DNA of 9,170 nucleotides from JAYXXU01 sp049301135. Lineage in GTDB: Bacteria > Pseudomonadota > Gammaproteobacteria > Pseudomonadales > Moraxellaceae. A program made the position numbers and the translations under genes. This document shows, piece after piece, positions 1 to 5,679 of this stretch; positions within the stretch are counted from its first letter, which is position 1, and every line of letters begins with the position of its first letter. The notes under the pieces were generated by a model. The model saw nothing but the letters and a program-made list of their open reading frames with translations. It made no database searches and was not told where the DNA came from. Location of the stretch: the NCBI GenBank assembly GCA_049301135.1, contig JBAQKP010000315.1, positions 1 through 9,170 of the forward strand. The letters run 5' to 3'.

Positions 1-278
1 GGTTTAGAAGCATACGTTCACCACATCAGGACGTTGCAAAACGTTCGCCTCAGTCGCTCGCATTAAATCAGTTCGCCACCGTGCAGGTGGTTTAGAAGGT
101 CCTATCCGCTCACCATCGATCCAATCGACCGTTCGCCACCGTGCAGGTGGTTTAGAAGGTGTTGATGCGTATGAAATCAGCGTTGTTGATGTTCGCCAAC
201 GTGCAGGTGGTTTAGAAGCTGCCAGTGAGACAGGGCAGTGGCTAAAGCGTGTTCGCCACCGTGCAGGTGGTTTGAAAG
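1..278 (+). CRISPR. Type I-F-like CRISPR array (trailer-proximal part, no cas genes in window)
   Basis: Full 28-bp repeats lie at 71-98, 131-158, 191-218 and 251-278, with the 10-nt tail of another at 1-10. Spacers of exactly 32 nt occupy 99-130, 159-190 and 219-250. The repeat starts GTTCG, contains the hairpin CCACC-GTGCA-GGTGG and ends in an 8-nt TTTAGAAG handle. The 28/32 geometry, the 5-bp stem with 5-nt loop and the handle are those of type I-F arrays processed by Cas6f (Csy4). The last repeat is degenerate at its end (TTTGAAAG), which marks the trailer, so transcription should run left to right from a leader outside the window. The repeat at 191 has CCAAC in place of CCACC, giving one mismatch in the stem. 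Between 11 and 70 the normal pattern is broken: a 32-nt spacer is followed by only the first 7 nt of a repeat (43-49) and 21 unrelated nt. No cas gene is present, so interference would depend on Cas proteins encoded elsewhere. Confidence 0.93.
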
Positions 279-353
279 ATCTCGGAGTCCACTACAATAA
301 CGTGGATAGTCGCTAAAATCACATGCTGCTTGGCTATGACTACCATAGATTAA

Positions 354-407
354 ATACAATACTTATTGTATGCATAATATTTATTATACACACGATATTT
401 ATTGTAT
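354..407. repeat. AT-rich iterated element upstream of parA (candidate centromere/operator)
   Basis: An inverted repeat ATACAAT (354-360) / ATTGTAT (365-371) is followed by two ATATTTATT-containing units, and ATTGTAT recurs at 401-407. Positions 377-407 match 1445-1475, downstream of the partner gene, at 27 of 31 bases. The block abuts the -35 box of the par promoter, which is where a small partition protein would both repress the operon and mark the centromere. Positions 384-392 also match the DnaA-box consensus TTATNCACA, which may be coincidence in such AT-rich DNA. The partition role is inferred from position. Confidence 0.6.
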
Positions 408-437
408 TTTACAAACACATCGAATGTAAGGTATAAA
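408..437 (+). promoter_or_regulatory. par operon promoter
   Basis: A -35 box TTTACA (408-413) and a -10 box TATAAA (432-437) are separated by 18 bp, each matching sigma-70 consensus at 5 of 6. Initiation near 444 would leave about 25 nt before the ATG at 469 but only about 7 nt before the ATG at 451, which supports the later start for parA. Confidence 0.55.
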
Positions 438-468
438 TCGTATCCAGTGTATGTACTGGAATAAGATC

Positions 469-1110
469 ATGATCGTTCTGATTGGTGGCGAAAAAGGTGG
501 CACGGGGAAATCGACCATTGCCAAAAATCTTGCCGCATATTGGCAGTCCAAGGGCAAAGAGATTTTGGCAATTGACACTGACCCGCAAGCAACCTTTTAT
601 AGTTGGTGTGAGCGGCGCAAGGCTGGTGATCAAAAGCCAATCCTTTGCACCAAGCTGACTGGGGCAAAAATTGCGGGTGAAATTAAAAGCCTCGCCAATA
701 AATATCAAATCTTGATTATTGACGCAGGTGGGCAAGACTCAAAAGCACTGCGGGCAGCCATGACCGTCGCAACGCACCTACTGATACCAACCCAGCCATC
801 TTTTAGTGACCTTGAAACACTCCTGCACATGTCCAATCTGATTGATGAAGTTGTAGCCTATAACCCGAACATCATTTGCCGCTCGATTGTCACCAGATGC
901 CCAACCTTACCCAGCCAGTTTAATGACATCTTTGAGGCGAAAGACTACAGCCGCTCGATTGGCATTCAGCCGTTAAATGCCATCACCAGCCAACGCAGTG
1001 CTTACAACTCAGTCGATCATATTGGAGCGACCGCATACGAGTCAGGTAATGACAAGGCGAGGCAGGAAATCGAGGAAATTGCATTAGAGGTTGAGGATCT
1101 GCAAGCATGA
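469..1110 (+). CDS. parA: ParA-family partition ATPase
   Basis: This predicted 213-residue deviant-Walker ATPase drives plasmid partition by ATP-dependent nucleoid binding and movement of the partner-bound centromere. It has the deviant Walker A motif GEKGGTGKST at residues 7-16 with the signature lysine at 9, an A' motif DTDPQ at 36-40, and a Walker B strand ILIIDAGG at 81-88. It lacks the N-terminal DNA-binding extension of the large type Ia ParA proteins, so it belongs to the short type Ib-like/VirC1-like group. The ATG at 469 is preferred over an in-frame ATG at 451: it has GGA 8 nt upstream, fits the promoter, and starts the protein at the first beta strand. The stop overlaps the start of the next gene by ATGA, indicating translational coupling. 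The operon is probably autorepressed through the AT-rich repeats just upstream. Confidence 0.9.
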   Translation: MIVLIGGEKGGTGKSTIAKNLAAYWQSKGKEILAIDTDPQATFYSWCERRKAGDQKPILCTKLTGAKIAGEIKSLANKYQILIIDAGGQDSKALRAAMTVATHLLIPTQPSFSDLETLLHMSNLIDEVVAYNPNIICRSIVTRCPTLPSQFNDIFEAKDYSRSIGIQPLNAITSQRSAYNSVDHIGATAYESGNDKARQEIEEIALEVEDLQA

Positions 1111-1427
1111 GTAAATTCGCCAATCTCCCCAAGAAGCAAGTCACCAGTTTTATTGATGCAGCACGCGGCAGCGGCTCAGAACAACCCAAGCGCGGTAGAC
1201 CGGCTACAGGCAGCACCAAAGAGCGTCGCAATATTTCTTTTAGTCTCGCAACCAGAGAACGGTTAGATCAGACGCAAAAACGTCTGGCTGTTGAGGTTCT
1301 GAATCAATCAGACGTGGGCATTAGTGATCTGACGCACTCTGCCATCATCGAGGCTGCAATTCTTGCTTTTGAAGAACTGCCTGTTAGCACACAAGTTGAG
1401 ATGATACGAAAAACACTGGAAACATAG
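1107..1427 (+). CDS. Small partition partner / ribbon-helix-helix-like DNA-binding protein
   Basis: This 106-residue protein overlaps parA by 4 nt, the usual place for the centromere-binding partner (ParB/ParG class). The first ~45 residues are basic and low in structure (KRGRPATGSTKERR), typical of the flexible arm that stimulates the ParA ATPase. From about residue 42 the segment RNISFSL could form the DNA-contacting beta strand. It is followed by two predicted helices (about 50-66 and 75-93), the order expected of a ribbon-helix-helix dimer. It is not a large ParB of the HTH type. The near-identical AT-rich elements on both sides of the operon are its likely binding sites. Function is assigned from position, size and predicted fold rather than from clear sequence recognition. 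Confidence 0.7.
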   Translation: MSKFANLPKKQVTSFIDAARGSGSEQPKRGRPATGSTKERRNISFSLATRERLDQTQKRLAVEVLNQSDVGISDLTHSAIIEAAILAFEELPVSTQVEMIRKTLET

Positions 1428-1480
1428 TATCCAATATACACTTTATATTTATCATACACACGGTATTTACTTTATACAAC
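1427..1480. repeat. AT-rich element downstream of the par operon, copy of the upstream one
   Basis: Starting within 4 bases of the partner-gene stop, positions 1445-1475 repeat the upstream element 377-407 with four differences in 31 bases. A second shared motif, GTATCCA followed by an AT-rich tract, occurs at 1427-1438 here and at 440-451 at the par transcription start. The two motifs are therefore present on both sides but in opposite order. Likely a second binding site for the small partition protein. Confidence 0.55.
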
Positions 1481-1500
1481 CTAAAATTAATCTCTTATCT

Positions 1501-1531
1501 AGTCAAGGCTTAAGATACTTAAGTCTTGGCT
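1501..1531. terminator. Long hairpin between convergent genes, possible bidirectional terminator
   Basis: Positions 1501-1514 and 1518-1531 form a 14-bp stem (12 Watson-Crick pairs and 2 G-T wobbles) around the loop ATA. It sits between the plus-strand par operon and the minus-strand 58-codon gene, whose stop codon (1519-1521) lies in the hairpin. No clean U-tract follows on either strand, so intrinsic termination is uncertain. Confidence 0.4.
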
Positions 1532-1695
1532 GGATCTTTAGATTCTGGCTCTTGCTTTTGTTCGTCTTGCGGCAGTACAACATGTGCGTTTGGAAAGAGG
1601 TTCATGTACATGTTGTAAGCGAACTCACGAAACTCGTGCGAGTCAATTGGTGGAAGGACGACAGGCTCTTCGACAACTTTCTTTTTCCGAGACAT
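1519..1695 (-). CDS. Small hydrophilic protein downstream of repB, function unknown
   Basis: The minus strand encodes 58 residues, beginning MSRKKKVVEEPVVLPPIDSH and ending in a charged tail rich in Q, E, K and D. The start is supported by a strong Shine-Dalgarno sequence, TGAGGA (1704-1709), 8 nt upstream. The reading frame covers nearly the whole space between the par operon and repB, with a hairpin at its stop. Codon choice looks protein-like, and the residue pattern (basic start, central EFREFAYNMYMNLFP, acidic tail) is not that of a random frame. It lies 104 nt downstream of repB on the same strand, and a GATAAT hexamer at 1723-1728 could be a -10 box of its own. I do not recognise a family. 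A small copy-control or DNA-binding accessory gene would fit the position, but nothing in the sequence proves it. Confidence 0.6.
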   Translation of the reverse strand: MSRKKKVVEEPVVLPPIDSHEFREFAYNMYMNLFPNAHVVLPQDEQKQEPESKDPAKT

Positions 1696-1723
1696 TGCGG
1701 CATTCCTCAGAGGACAACGACTA

Positions 1724-1746
1724 TTATCTTACCTGAAAACAGATAA
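1724..1746. repeat. Inverted repeat upstream of the 58-codon gene
   Basis: TTATCT (1724-1729) and AGATAA (1741-1746) are perfect 6-bp arms around an 11-bp spacer. They overlap the possible -10 box of the small downstream gene. An operator is possible; chance is not excluded for arms this short. Confidence 0.3.
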
Positions 1747-1799
1747 AAAAGCATTTCACAGCAACAGCTTCTCCCCAAAAACCAAACACGAAGCAGCAC

Positions 1800-3047
1800 T
1801 CAATCTTCTGGTATATGCCCGTTTTCCTGAAGAACAGTTCTAAAATGTGTCAGGTAAGAAGGCTCTCGGTGCGCATTACGTGCACTCCTCACCACTGCGA
1901 AACGAGCAAAATCCAAGCTTTTAAGGCGTTTAGCAATTTGATCCAGAATAGCGTTTTGCTCTTGCTCATCGAGTGATTCAAACAGATGAGCCACCGCATC
2001 GACCTTCTTTTGCTCGCGATCCGTTTGCTGTTGGACACGCTCCTGTGCCGCCATTTCAAGCTGCTTTTTTTTAGACGATTTATCTAACTCAGTTTGATGC
2101 TGCTCCTCAGCCTGTATCCCATAGTCGTCTTGGATAGCTTTGGATAGATAGGCAAGTGGGTTTGTTACTGTACCCTCCTGTTGCATTTTTAGCACATAAG
2201 AAACGTTACGCACTACGCGAGTTTTACCAAATTTTTTAATCCACTTACTCAGCATCTCGTCGCTTACGCCAAGTGACAGCAGCGTCTCCGAAGAAGGGTA
2301 TGAAGTATCTTGCTCTACCAGCTCGATGGGCTCGATCTTCGATTCATTTTTTGGCTCAGCAGTGATTTTTACATCAGTGACAGCACGTCCTGTTTTGATG
2401 TATTCGACGCTAACGATTGAAATATCTGAATAATCGTTAATCTCTTTGATAGCTGTCTCAATAACACGGATACGAAAATCTTTGAAGTTCTCGTATGTGC
2501 CTTGCTCAATTTGCAGATATTTTCGCAGTGTGTTCAAACTGAAGTCTCGATAAAACCGCCCACATCGACCAAGGTACTCGTTCATCTTGAGAAGCTCGTA
2601 AACTCTTATTGAGTAAGAAGACTTAAAGCGCACTACAGATGTTAGATTGTATTGGGTGAAATGAGACTTGAGATGTAACAGGTAAGGTTTGAGATCCTTG
2701 TGAAAGCTGATTTCTAGCATGCTGCTTCCTTTTCGATACCTCGCATACGACAGCCATGCCATCACTACGATGTCTTCGCCTTCCATCATCACCAGCTTTT
2801 TTGTTACTAAATCGGCAATTGCCTCCTGCATTTGTTCGTATAGTGAATTGCTGCTTTCTAGTCCAAAACGCTTTGCTATGTCCGCCAAGCTAATATGATA
2901 GTGTCTGAAATCCTCGTCTGCGGGATGTATCATTTCCAATATGCTGTAGACCACACGTTGCTGGTGCACACTGAGTTTGTATTGAGCCTCAATAATCCGA
3001 TTGTCTTTTTTGATGAGCTGAGTGTCTGAATATTTTGGTGTGCTCAC
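1800..3047 (-). CDS. repB: Plasmid replication initiator, Rep_3 superfamily
   Basis: This 415-residue initiator would bind the iterons just upstream of its own start and open the origin. The N-terminal half has the Rep_3 signature: a start region around KKDNRIIEAQYKLSVHQQRVVYSILEMI (about residues 14-40), then a first winged-helix domain to roughly 130. A second winged helix follows at about 140-230, including the conserved pattern SYSIRVYELLKMNEYLG and the later TYENFKDFRIRVIETAIKEIN. The C-terminal ~170 residues are charged and helical (KKKQLEMAAQERVQQQTDREQKK), longer than in the smallest members. The start is GTG at 3045-3047, followed by STPKYSDTQ; CGGA about 8 nt upstream is only a weak ribosome site, which would keep initiator levels low. 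Expression is probably repressed by Rep itself through the inverted half-iteron near 3111-3122. This is the sole replication gene in view. Confidence 0.92.
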   Translation of the reverse strand: MSTPKYSDTQLIKKDNRIIEAQYKLSVHQQRVVYSILEMIHPADEDFRHYHISLADIAKRFGLESSNSLYEQMQEAIADLVTKKLVMMEGEDIVVMAWLSYARYRKGSSMLEISFHKDLKPYLLHLKSHFTQYNLTSVVRFKSSYSIRVYELLKMNEYLGRCGRFYRDFSLNTLRKYLQIEQGTYENFKDFRIRVIETAIKEINDYSDISIVSVEYIKTGRAVTDVKITAEPKNESKIEPIELVEQDTSYPSSETLLSLGVSDEMLSKWIKKFGKTRVVRNVSYVLKMQQEGTVTNPLAYLSKAIQDDYGIQAEEQHQTELDKSSKKKQLEMAAQERVQQQTDREQKKVDAVAHLFESLDEQEQNAILDQIAKRLKSLDFARFAVVRSARNAHREPSYLTHFRTVLQENGHIPED

Positions 3048-3098
3048 AAGTTAGTCCGTTCCCTAAGCTGGTTTACTCAAAAATAACTGCACGTAAGG

Positions 3099-3122
3099 AT
3101 TGTACCCCTAAATGGGACAAAA
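3099..3122 (-). promoter_or_regulatory. rep promoter region with inverted half-iteron (candidate Rep operator)
   Basis: On the minus strand, TACAAT (complement of 3099-3104) is a good -10 box upstream of repB; no strong -35 is visible. Immediately upstream, 3111-3122 read on the minus strand give TTTTGTCCCATT, identical to 12 bases of the iterons but in the opposite orientation. Inverted iteron halves over the rep promoter are the usual autorepression operator in this plasmid class. Confidence 0.5.
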
Positions 3123-3162
3123 AAAAAAGATGTTCTAGTACGCAAAAAAAAACTGTCCCCTC

Positions 3163-3265
3163 AAATCCCTATTTTGTCCCATTAAATCCCTATTTTGTCC
3201 CAATTGACGTTTTTCTCGCTCACCTAAATCCCTATTTTGTCCCATTAAATCCCTATTTTGTCCCA
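3163..3265 (+). repeat. Iterons of the replication origin
   Basis: Four identical copies of AAATCCCTATTTTGTCCCA start at 3163, 3184, 3226 and 3247. The steps are 21, 42 and 21 bp, so all lie on the same helical face with one empty 21-bp slot (3205-3225). Partial matches occur before the array (TGTCCCC, 3154-3160). They lie directly upstream of repB and are its expected binding sites. The translated repeat NPYFVP in this stretch is an artefact of the iterons. Confidence 0.9.
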
Positions 3266-3270
3266 ATTGG

Positions 3271-3682
3271 GTCATCAAAAAATTGGTTTAAATTTAAAAA
3301 TTACAGATACTTATCGAAATTTTGAAGCCCTATATAAAGTAATAAGTTGTTTAAAGATAATAAAACAACAACTGCGCGTGCGTAAAAAACTAGCTTTTGA
3401 AGGTGTTTGACCGCTCCACTGTGCATCGAAGCTTTCACCCAAATCTCAACTGCGGCGTTTCCTCAAAGTTAGGTATGCCATATGACACGCCCAAGAATGC
3501 TGTTTTTAGCGCGTTATAGACGACTTGATGGCGTGGTTGGTGCTTGGGTAGCACCAGCACCAAATCTGGCCCTTATTTCGAGTATTTAGAAGCTTATCCC
3601 GCAGTGGAAAAGAATATGCAGGCACGTACCAGTCGGTATGTTAGTTTTGTCCCGAGTCCTAGGACACTGGACAGGTGTTGTG
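3271..3682. other. AT-rich origin flank and noncoding spacer
   Basis: After the iterons, 3271-3365 is strongly AT-rich and is the likely DNA-unwinding part of the origin. It contains a 7-bp inverted repeat, GTTGTTT (3346-3352) / AAACAAC (3363-3369). Further on, GGTGCT (3539-3544) and AGCACC (3550-3555) form another small hairpin. An isolated iteron half TTTTGTCCC sits at 3645-3653. I see no convincing gene here. Confidence 0.5.
3654..3668. promoter_or_regulatory. Palindromic motif upstream of the winged-helix gene (copy 1)
   Basis: The sequence GAGTCCTAGGACACT contains the perfect 10-bp palindrome GTCCTAGGAC (3656-3665). It lies 14 nt upstream of the winged-helix gene. The same motif, with two extra T residues at the centre, recurs at 5648-5664 in front of the antitoxin gene. 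A shared operator is the simplest reading. Confidence 0.5.
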
Positions 3683-4243
3683 ATGTTGAAGAGTCAAGCA
3701 GTTGGGTTGTTACTCAAGCTGGTCTGTATTGAAAATGCCGAGCGTAAAAGTGAGCAGGTGGATGTACAGCAATACGGTGTTCGGCGTTTGGCAGAGCAGA
3801 CGGGGATTAGTAAGAGTCAGGTCAGCCTGTTGCTCAATCATTTGCTGGAGATTGGGTTAGTCAGGCTAGATCGGCAGTGGCATGTGCCACGTGTCAATCG
3901 GTCGGCGTTGCTGGACATTCTGCGTTCGTCAGTGCGCTATTTGTTTCCCGTGCGACTAGGTGAGGTCACACGGGGGATTCCAACAGGGTTTGCTGCGCCT
4001 GTGCTACAGCAGCAGTTGATGAGTGCGGGTGAGTTGATTCCCGTCTGGCCAGATGCACGAGGGTCTGCCAAGGGGCAGGTGGTTATGCCGTTGTTTGCGA
4101 GTGTGGCAGTGGCGATCAGGCATGATGCTGCGCTATACGACCTACTGGCCTTGGTCGATTGTGTTCGCTTGGGACAGGCGCGTGAGCGGCAGGTGGCGGT
4201 TGCACAGTTGGAACAACTGCTTGGGCTGACTTTGGTTGGTTAG
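3683..4243 (+). CDS. Winged-helix DNA-binding protein linked to an AbiEii-type nucleotidyltransferase
   Basis: The predicted protein has 186 residues, starting MLKSQAVGLLLKLV. An ATG at 3683 with AGG 7 nt upstream is preferred to an in-frame ATG at 3638, which would place the palindromic motif inside the coding region. A winged helix fills about residues 1-75, with the helix-turn-helix around VRRLAEQTGISKSQVSLLLN and a following hairpin GLVRLDRQWHV. The C-terminal half has patterns I associate with a family often found beside AbiEii-like genes: YLFPVRLGEVTRGIPTGFAA, then PVWPD with a following G..KGQ..MPL, and finally LYDLLALVDCVRLGQARER. Here it converges on the AbiEii gene, with only 18 nt between the two stops. 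It is probably a third regulator of the module, though its target is unknown. Confidence 0.7.
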   Translation: MLKSQAVGLLLKLVCIENAERKSEQVDVQQYGVRRLAEQTGISKSQVSLLLNHLLEIGLVRLDRQWHVPRVNRSALLDILRSSVRYLFPVRLGEVTRGIPTGFAAPVLQQQLMSAGELIPVWPDARGSAKGQVVMPLFASVAVAIRHDAALYDLLALVDCVRLGQARERQVAVAQLEQLLGLTLVG

Positions 4244-4261
4244 TAAGTCGCTATTTATTGA

Positions 4262-5254
4262 TTAATTGAAAAATTTTGAGCTATTCAAGATCTGGTCACT
4301 CTGTTCAACCGAATCGAGTAGTGATGTCACTGATTCCTGAAAGCATTCATAGGCATCTTGCCATGTCACGGTGGCTTGACCAAACACCATCGGTGTTACG
4401 AAGTGATGATAGCGTTCTTGATGGATGGGGTTGCTGGTGAGTTGCTCTAGTCCAAAGCGGAGCTCGTCTAGTGGAGTTGCCCGCATTTGAGGGTGTTGCC
4501 CGCCAAACCGCTCCACGTCTGCGGAAATAACGTTTTGCAGCAGTGGGATCAATGTCGTGTGCTCAAAATCAAAAGCTTGCGTAATTCTGAAGTGATCATA
4601 CACGTGACGAACCAGTGCTGGATCATCTGAGCGTTCGCTGTTTCTCGCCACTGCTGCGGTTCGCCGTAGCATCGAGACAATTTTTTCAACCAATGTGCTA
4701 CGCACGGTAACAGCTGGAAAGTCAGTCAGTTGTGTGCCGAATTGAGTCAGATCAAATATCAGTGATGAGACTGAACGTGGCTCGGCGGGTTCGATCAGTG
4801 CGGACTCAATGAGTTCCAGCTTGATAAACGGTCGAAGGCAAGGGCTTTGGGCAAAAGCTTGTGGGTAGCGAATGGGTATCTCCGCATAGCGATATTCATC
4901 GAGGTAGGTGTGTGGTTCGGCAGGATCGAAGGAAAACAATACTGACTGCTCAATCGCGTGTTGAATCGCTTGTACCACCTGACGTCTAATGGCTTTGCGC
5001 TGAGTTCTACTTTTGGCTAAAAACATATGGTTCGGAATCAGCTTAATATCCACATCTTCCGACATTCGGTTTAGGCGGATTCCTGCTTTTGCCAGTGCAG
5101 TTCCACCGGCGAAGACCAATTGATGTGAGTCAAAGCGTAAAGGGTGCAATAACGCCAGTAGCTCGACCACGTAATAGTCTTTTTCGACAATTGAGGTTGC
5201 ACCAATACCGAGAGCGTCGGCAACTTCAGCAAAACGTTCTGTGAGCTTAAGCAT
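4262..5254 (-). CDS. AbiEii/AbiGii-family nucleotidyltransferase toxin
   Basis: This 330-residue protein has the DNA polymerase beta-like nucleotidyltransferase core of AbiEii toxins. GGTALAKAG lies at residues 50-58, and RMSEDVDIKL about four residues later supplies the paired acidic metal ligands (D67, D69). The motif VEKDYYV (23-29) before it and VEKIVSMLRR plus RHVYDHFRI in the second half are also typical. Characterised relatives block growth by transferring nucleotides to RNA (the MenT group acts on tRNA acceptor ends). The substrate here is not known. Its start overlaps the antitoxin stop by 8 nt (5247-5254), so it is translationally coupled and made after the antitoxin. All core residues are present, so the toxin looks intact. 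AbiE systems act in phage abortive infection and in plasmid maintenance; either use fits a plasmid. Confidence 0.88.
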   Translation of the reverse strand: MLKLTERFAEVADALGIGATSIVEKDYYVVELLALLHPLRFDSHQLVFAGGTALAKAGIRLNRMSEDVDIKLIPNHMFLAKSRTQRKAIRRQVVQAIQHAIEQSVLFSFDPAEPHTYLDEYRYAEIPIRYPQAFAQSPCLRPFIKLELIESALIEPAEPRSVSSLIFDLTQFGTQLTDFPAVTVRSTLVEKIVSMLRRTAAVARNSERSDDPALVRHVYDHFRITQAFDFEHTTLIPLLQNVISADVERFGGQHPQMRATPLDELRFGLEQLTSNPIHQERYHHFVTPMVFGQATVTWQDAYECFQESVTSLLDSVEQSDQILNSSKFFN

Positions 5255-5642
5255 TCAATTGACTACTACCGACTGCCAGACGTCTGCTAAATCGTCCAGA
5301 GACATGCAGCTTGGTGAAGGCAGGGATCTGGGTGGATTGTCCGCTGAGGTAACGGGTGGTGCTGTCATCCAACAAATAGTCAACTTTAAGACGGTCGAGT
5401 GCTTCTAAGATTACGGCATCTGATCCAGCGGGACAGGCTGGCATCAGATTGCCTGTAATGCTGTTGCGCTTGGCTTTGGTATACAGACCATAGCCAATCT
5501 TGAGCAATGCACCGTCTTTCACCAATTCACGTAACACACGTCCGACTTGATCGTATCCTGCTAAGTCGCTGAAGTCATCACGGGTAAACACGTACCGCTT
5601 CGAGCGTTGTAGACGTGCTTGTATCCGGCGTTTAATGGTCAT
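5247..5642 (-). CDS. AbiEi-like antitoxin / transcriptional autorepressor (DUF6088-like)
   Basis: This 131-residue protein is encoded directly upstream of the AbiEii toxin and overlaps it by 8 nt. Residues about 5-60 form a winged helix. The recognition region is around VFTRDDFSDLAGYDQVGRVLRELVKDG, followed by the wing LLKIGYGLYTKAK, a pattern characteristic of AbiEi and DUF6088 proteins. The C-terminal part (about 70-131, ending HVSGRFSRRLAVGSSQLNA) is the region that neutralises toxin in AbiEi relatives. It is shorter than AbiEi proteins that carry a large C-terminal domain. The start at 5640-5642 has the ribosome site AAAGGA 8 nt upstream, lying inside a palindrome. Known AbiEi proteins bind their own promoter; the 14-bp direct repeats at 5686-5722 and the palindrome at 5648-5664 are the candidate operators here. 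Confidence 0.82.
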   Translation of the reverse strand: MTIKRRIQARLQRSKRYVFTRDDFSDLAGYDQVGRVLRELVKDGALLKIGYGLYTKAKRNSITGNLMPACPAGSDAVILEALDRLKVDYLLDDSTTRYLSGQSTQIPAFTKLHVSGRFSRRLAVGSSQLNA

Positions 5643-5647
5643 CTGAA

Positions 5648-5664
5648 GAGTCCTTTAGGACACT
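5648..5664. promoter_or_regulatory. Palindromic motif overlapping the antitoxin ribosome site (copy 2)
   Basis: GAGTCCTTTAGGACACT repeats the motif at 3654-3668, with the same orientation on the plus strand although the genes point in opposite directions. Its arms GTCCT / AGGAC (5650-5654, 5657-5661) enclose the antitoxin Shine-Dalgarno sequence. It could act as an operator in DNA or as a hairpin limiting translation in RNA. Confidence 0.5.
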
Positions 5665-5679
5665 AAAAAATCAAGGTTT

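Noticed and set aside
384..392. DnaA box in the par upstream repeat
   Set aside because: The match to TTATNCACA is perfect, but the site is 2.7 kb from the iterons and lies within an AT-rich repeat whose other copy has a mismatch, so a partition role is more likely.
1552..1746. 64-codon plus-strand frame over the repB downstream region
   Set aside because: It is antisense to the better-supported 58-codon minus-strand gene and begins without a ribosome site.
3035..3325. Open frame with repeated NPYFVP units, resembling a repeat protein
   Set aside because: The protein repeat is just the translation of the 21-bp iterons of the origin, in a frame that overlaps the start of repB on the other strand.
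3301..3426. 41-codon minus-strand frame with a hydrophobic stretch, possible small toxin
   Set aside because: It lies in AT-rich origin DNA, has a weak ribosome site and nothing to show conservation; hydrophobic codons are expected from T-rich sequence.
3482..3589. 35-codon plus-strand frame (MTRPRMLFLARYRRLDG...)
   Set aside because: A plausible AGG ribosome site is present, but the frame is short, crosses a hairpin, and resembles no family I know.
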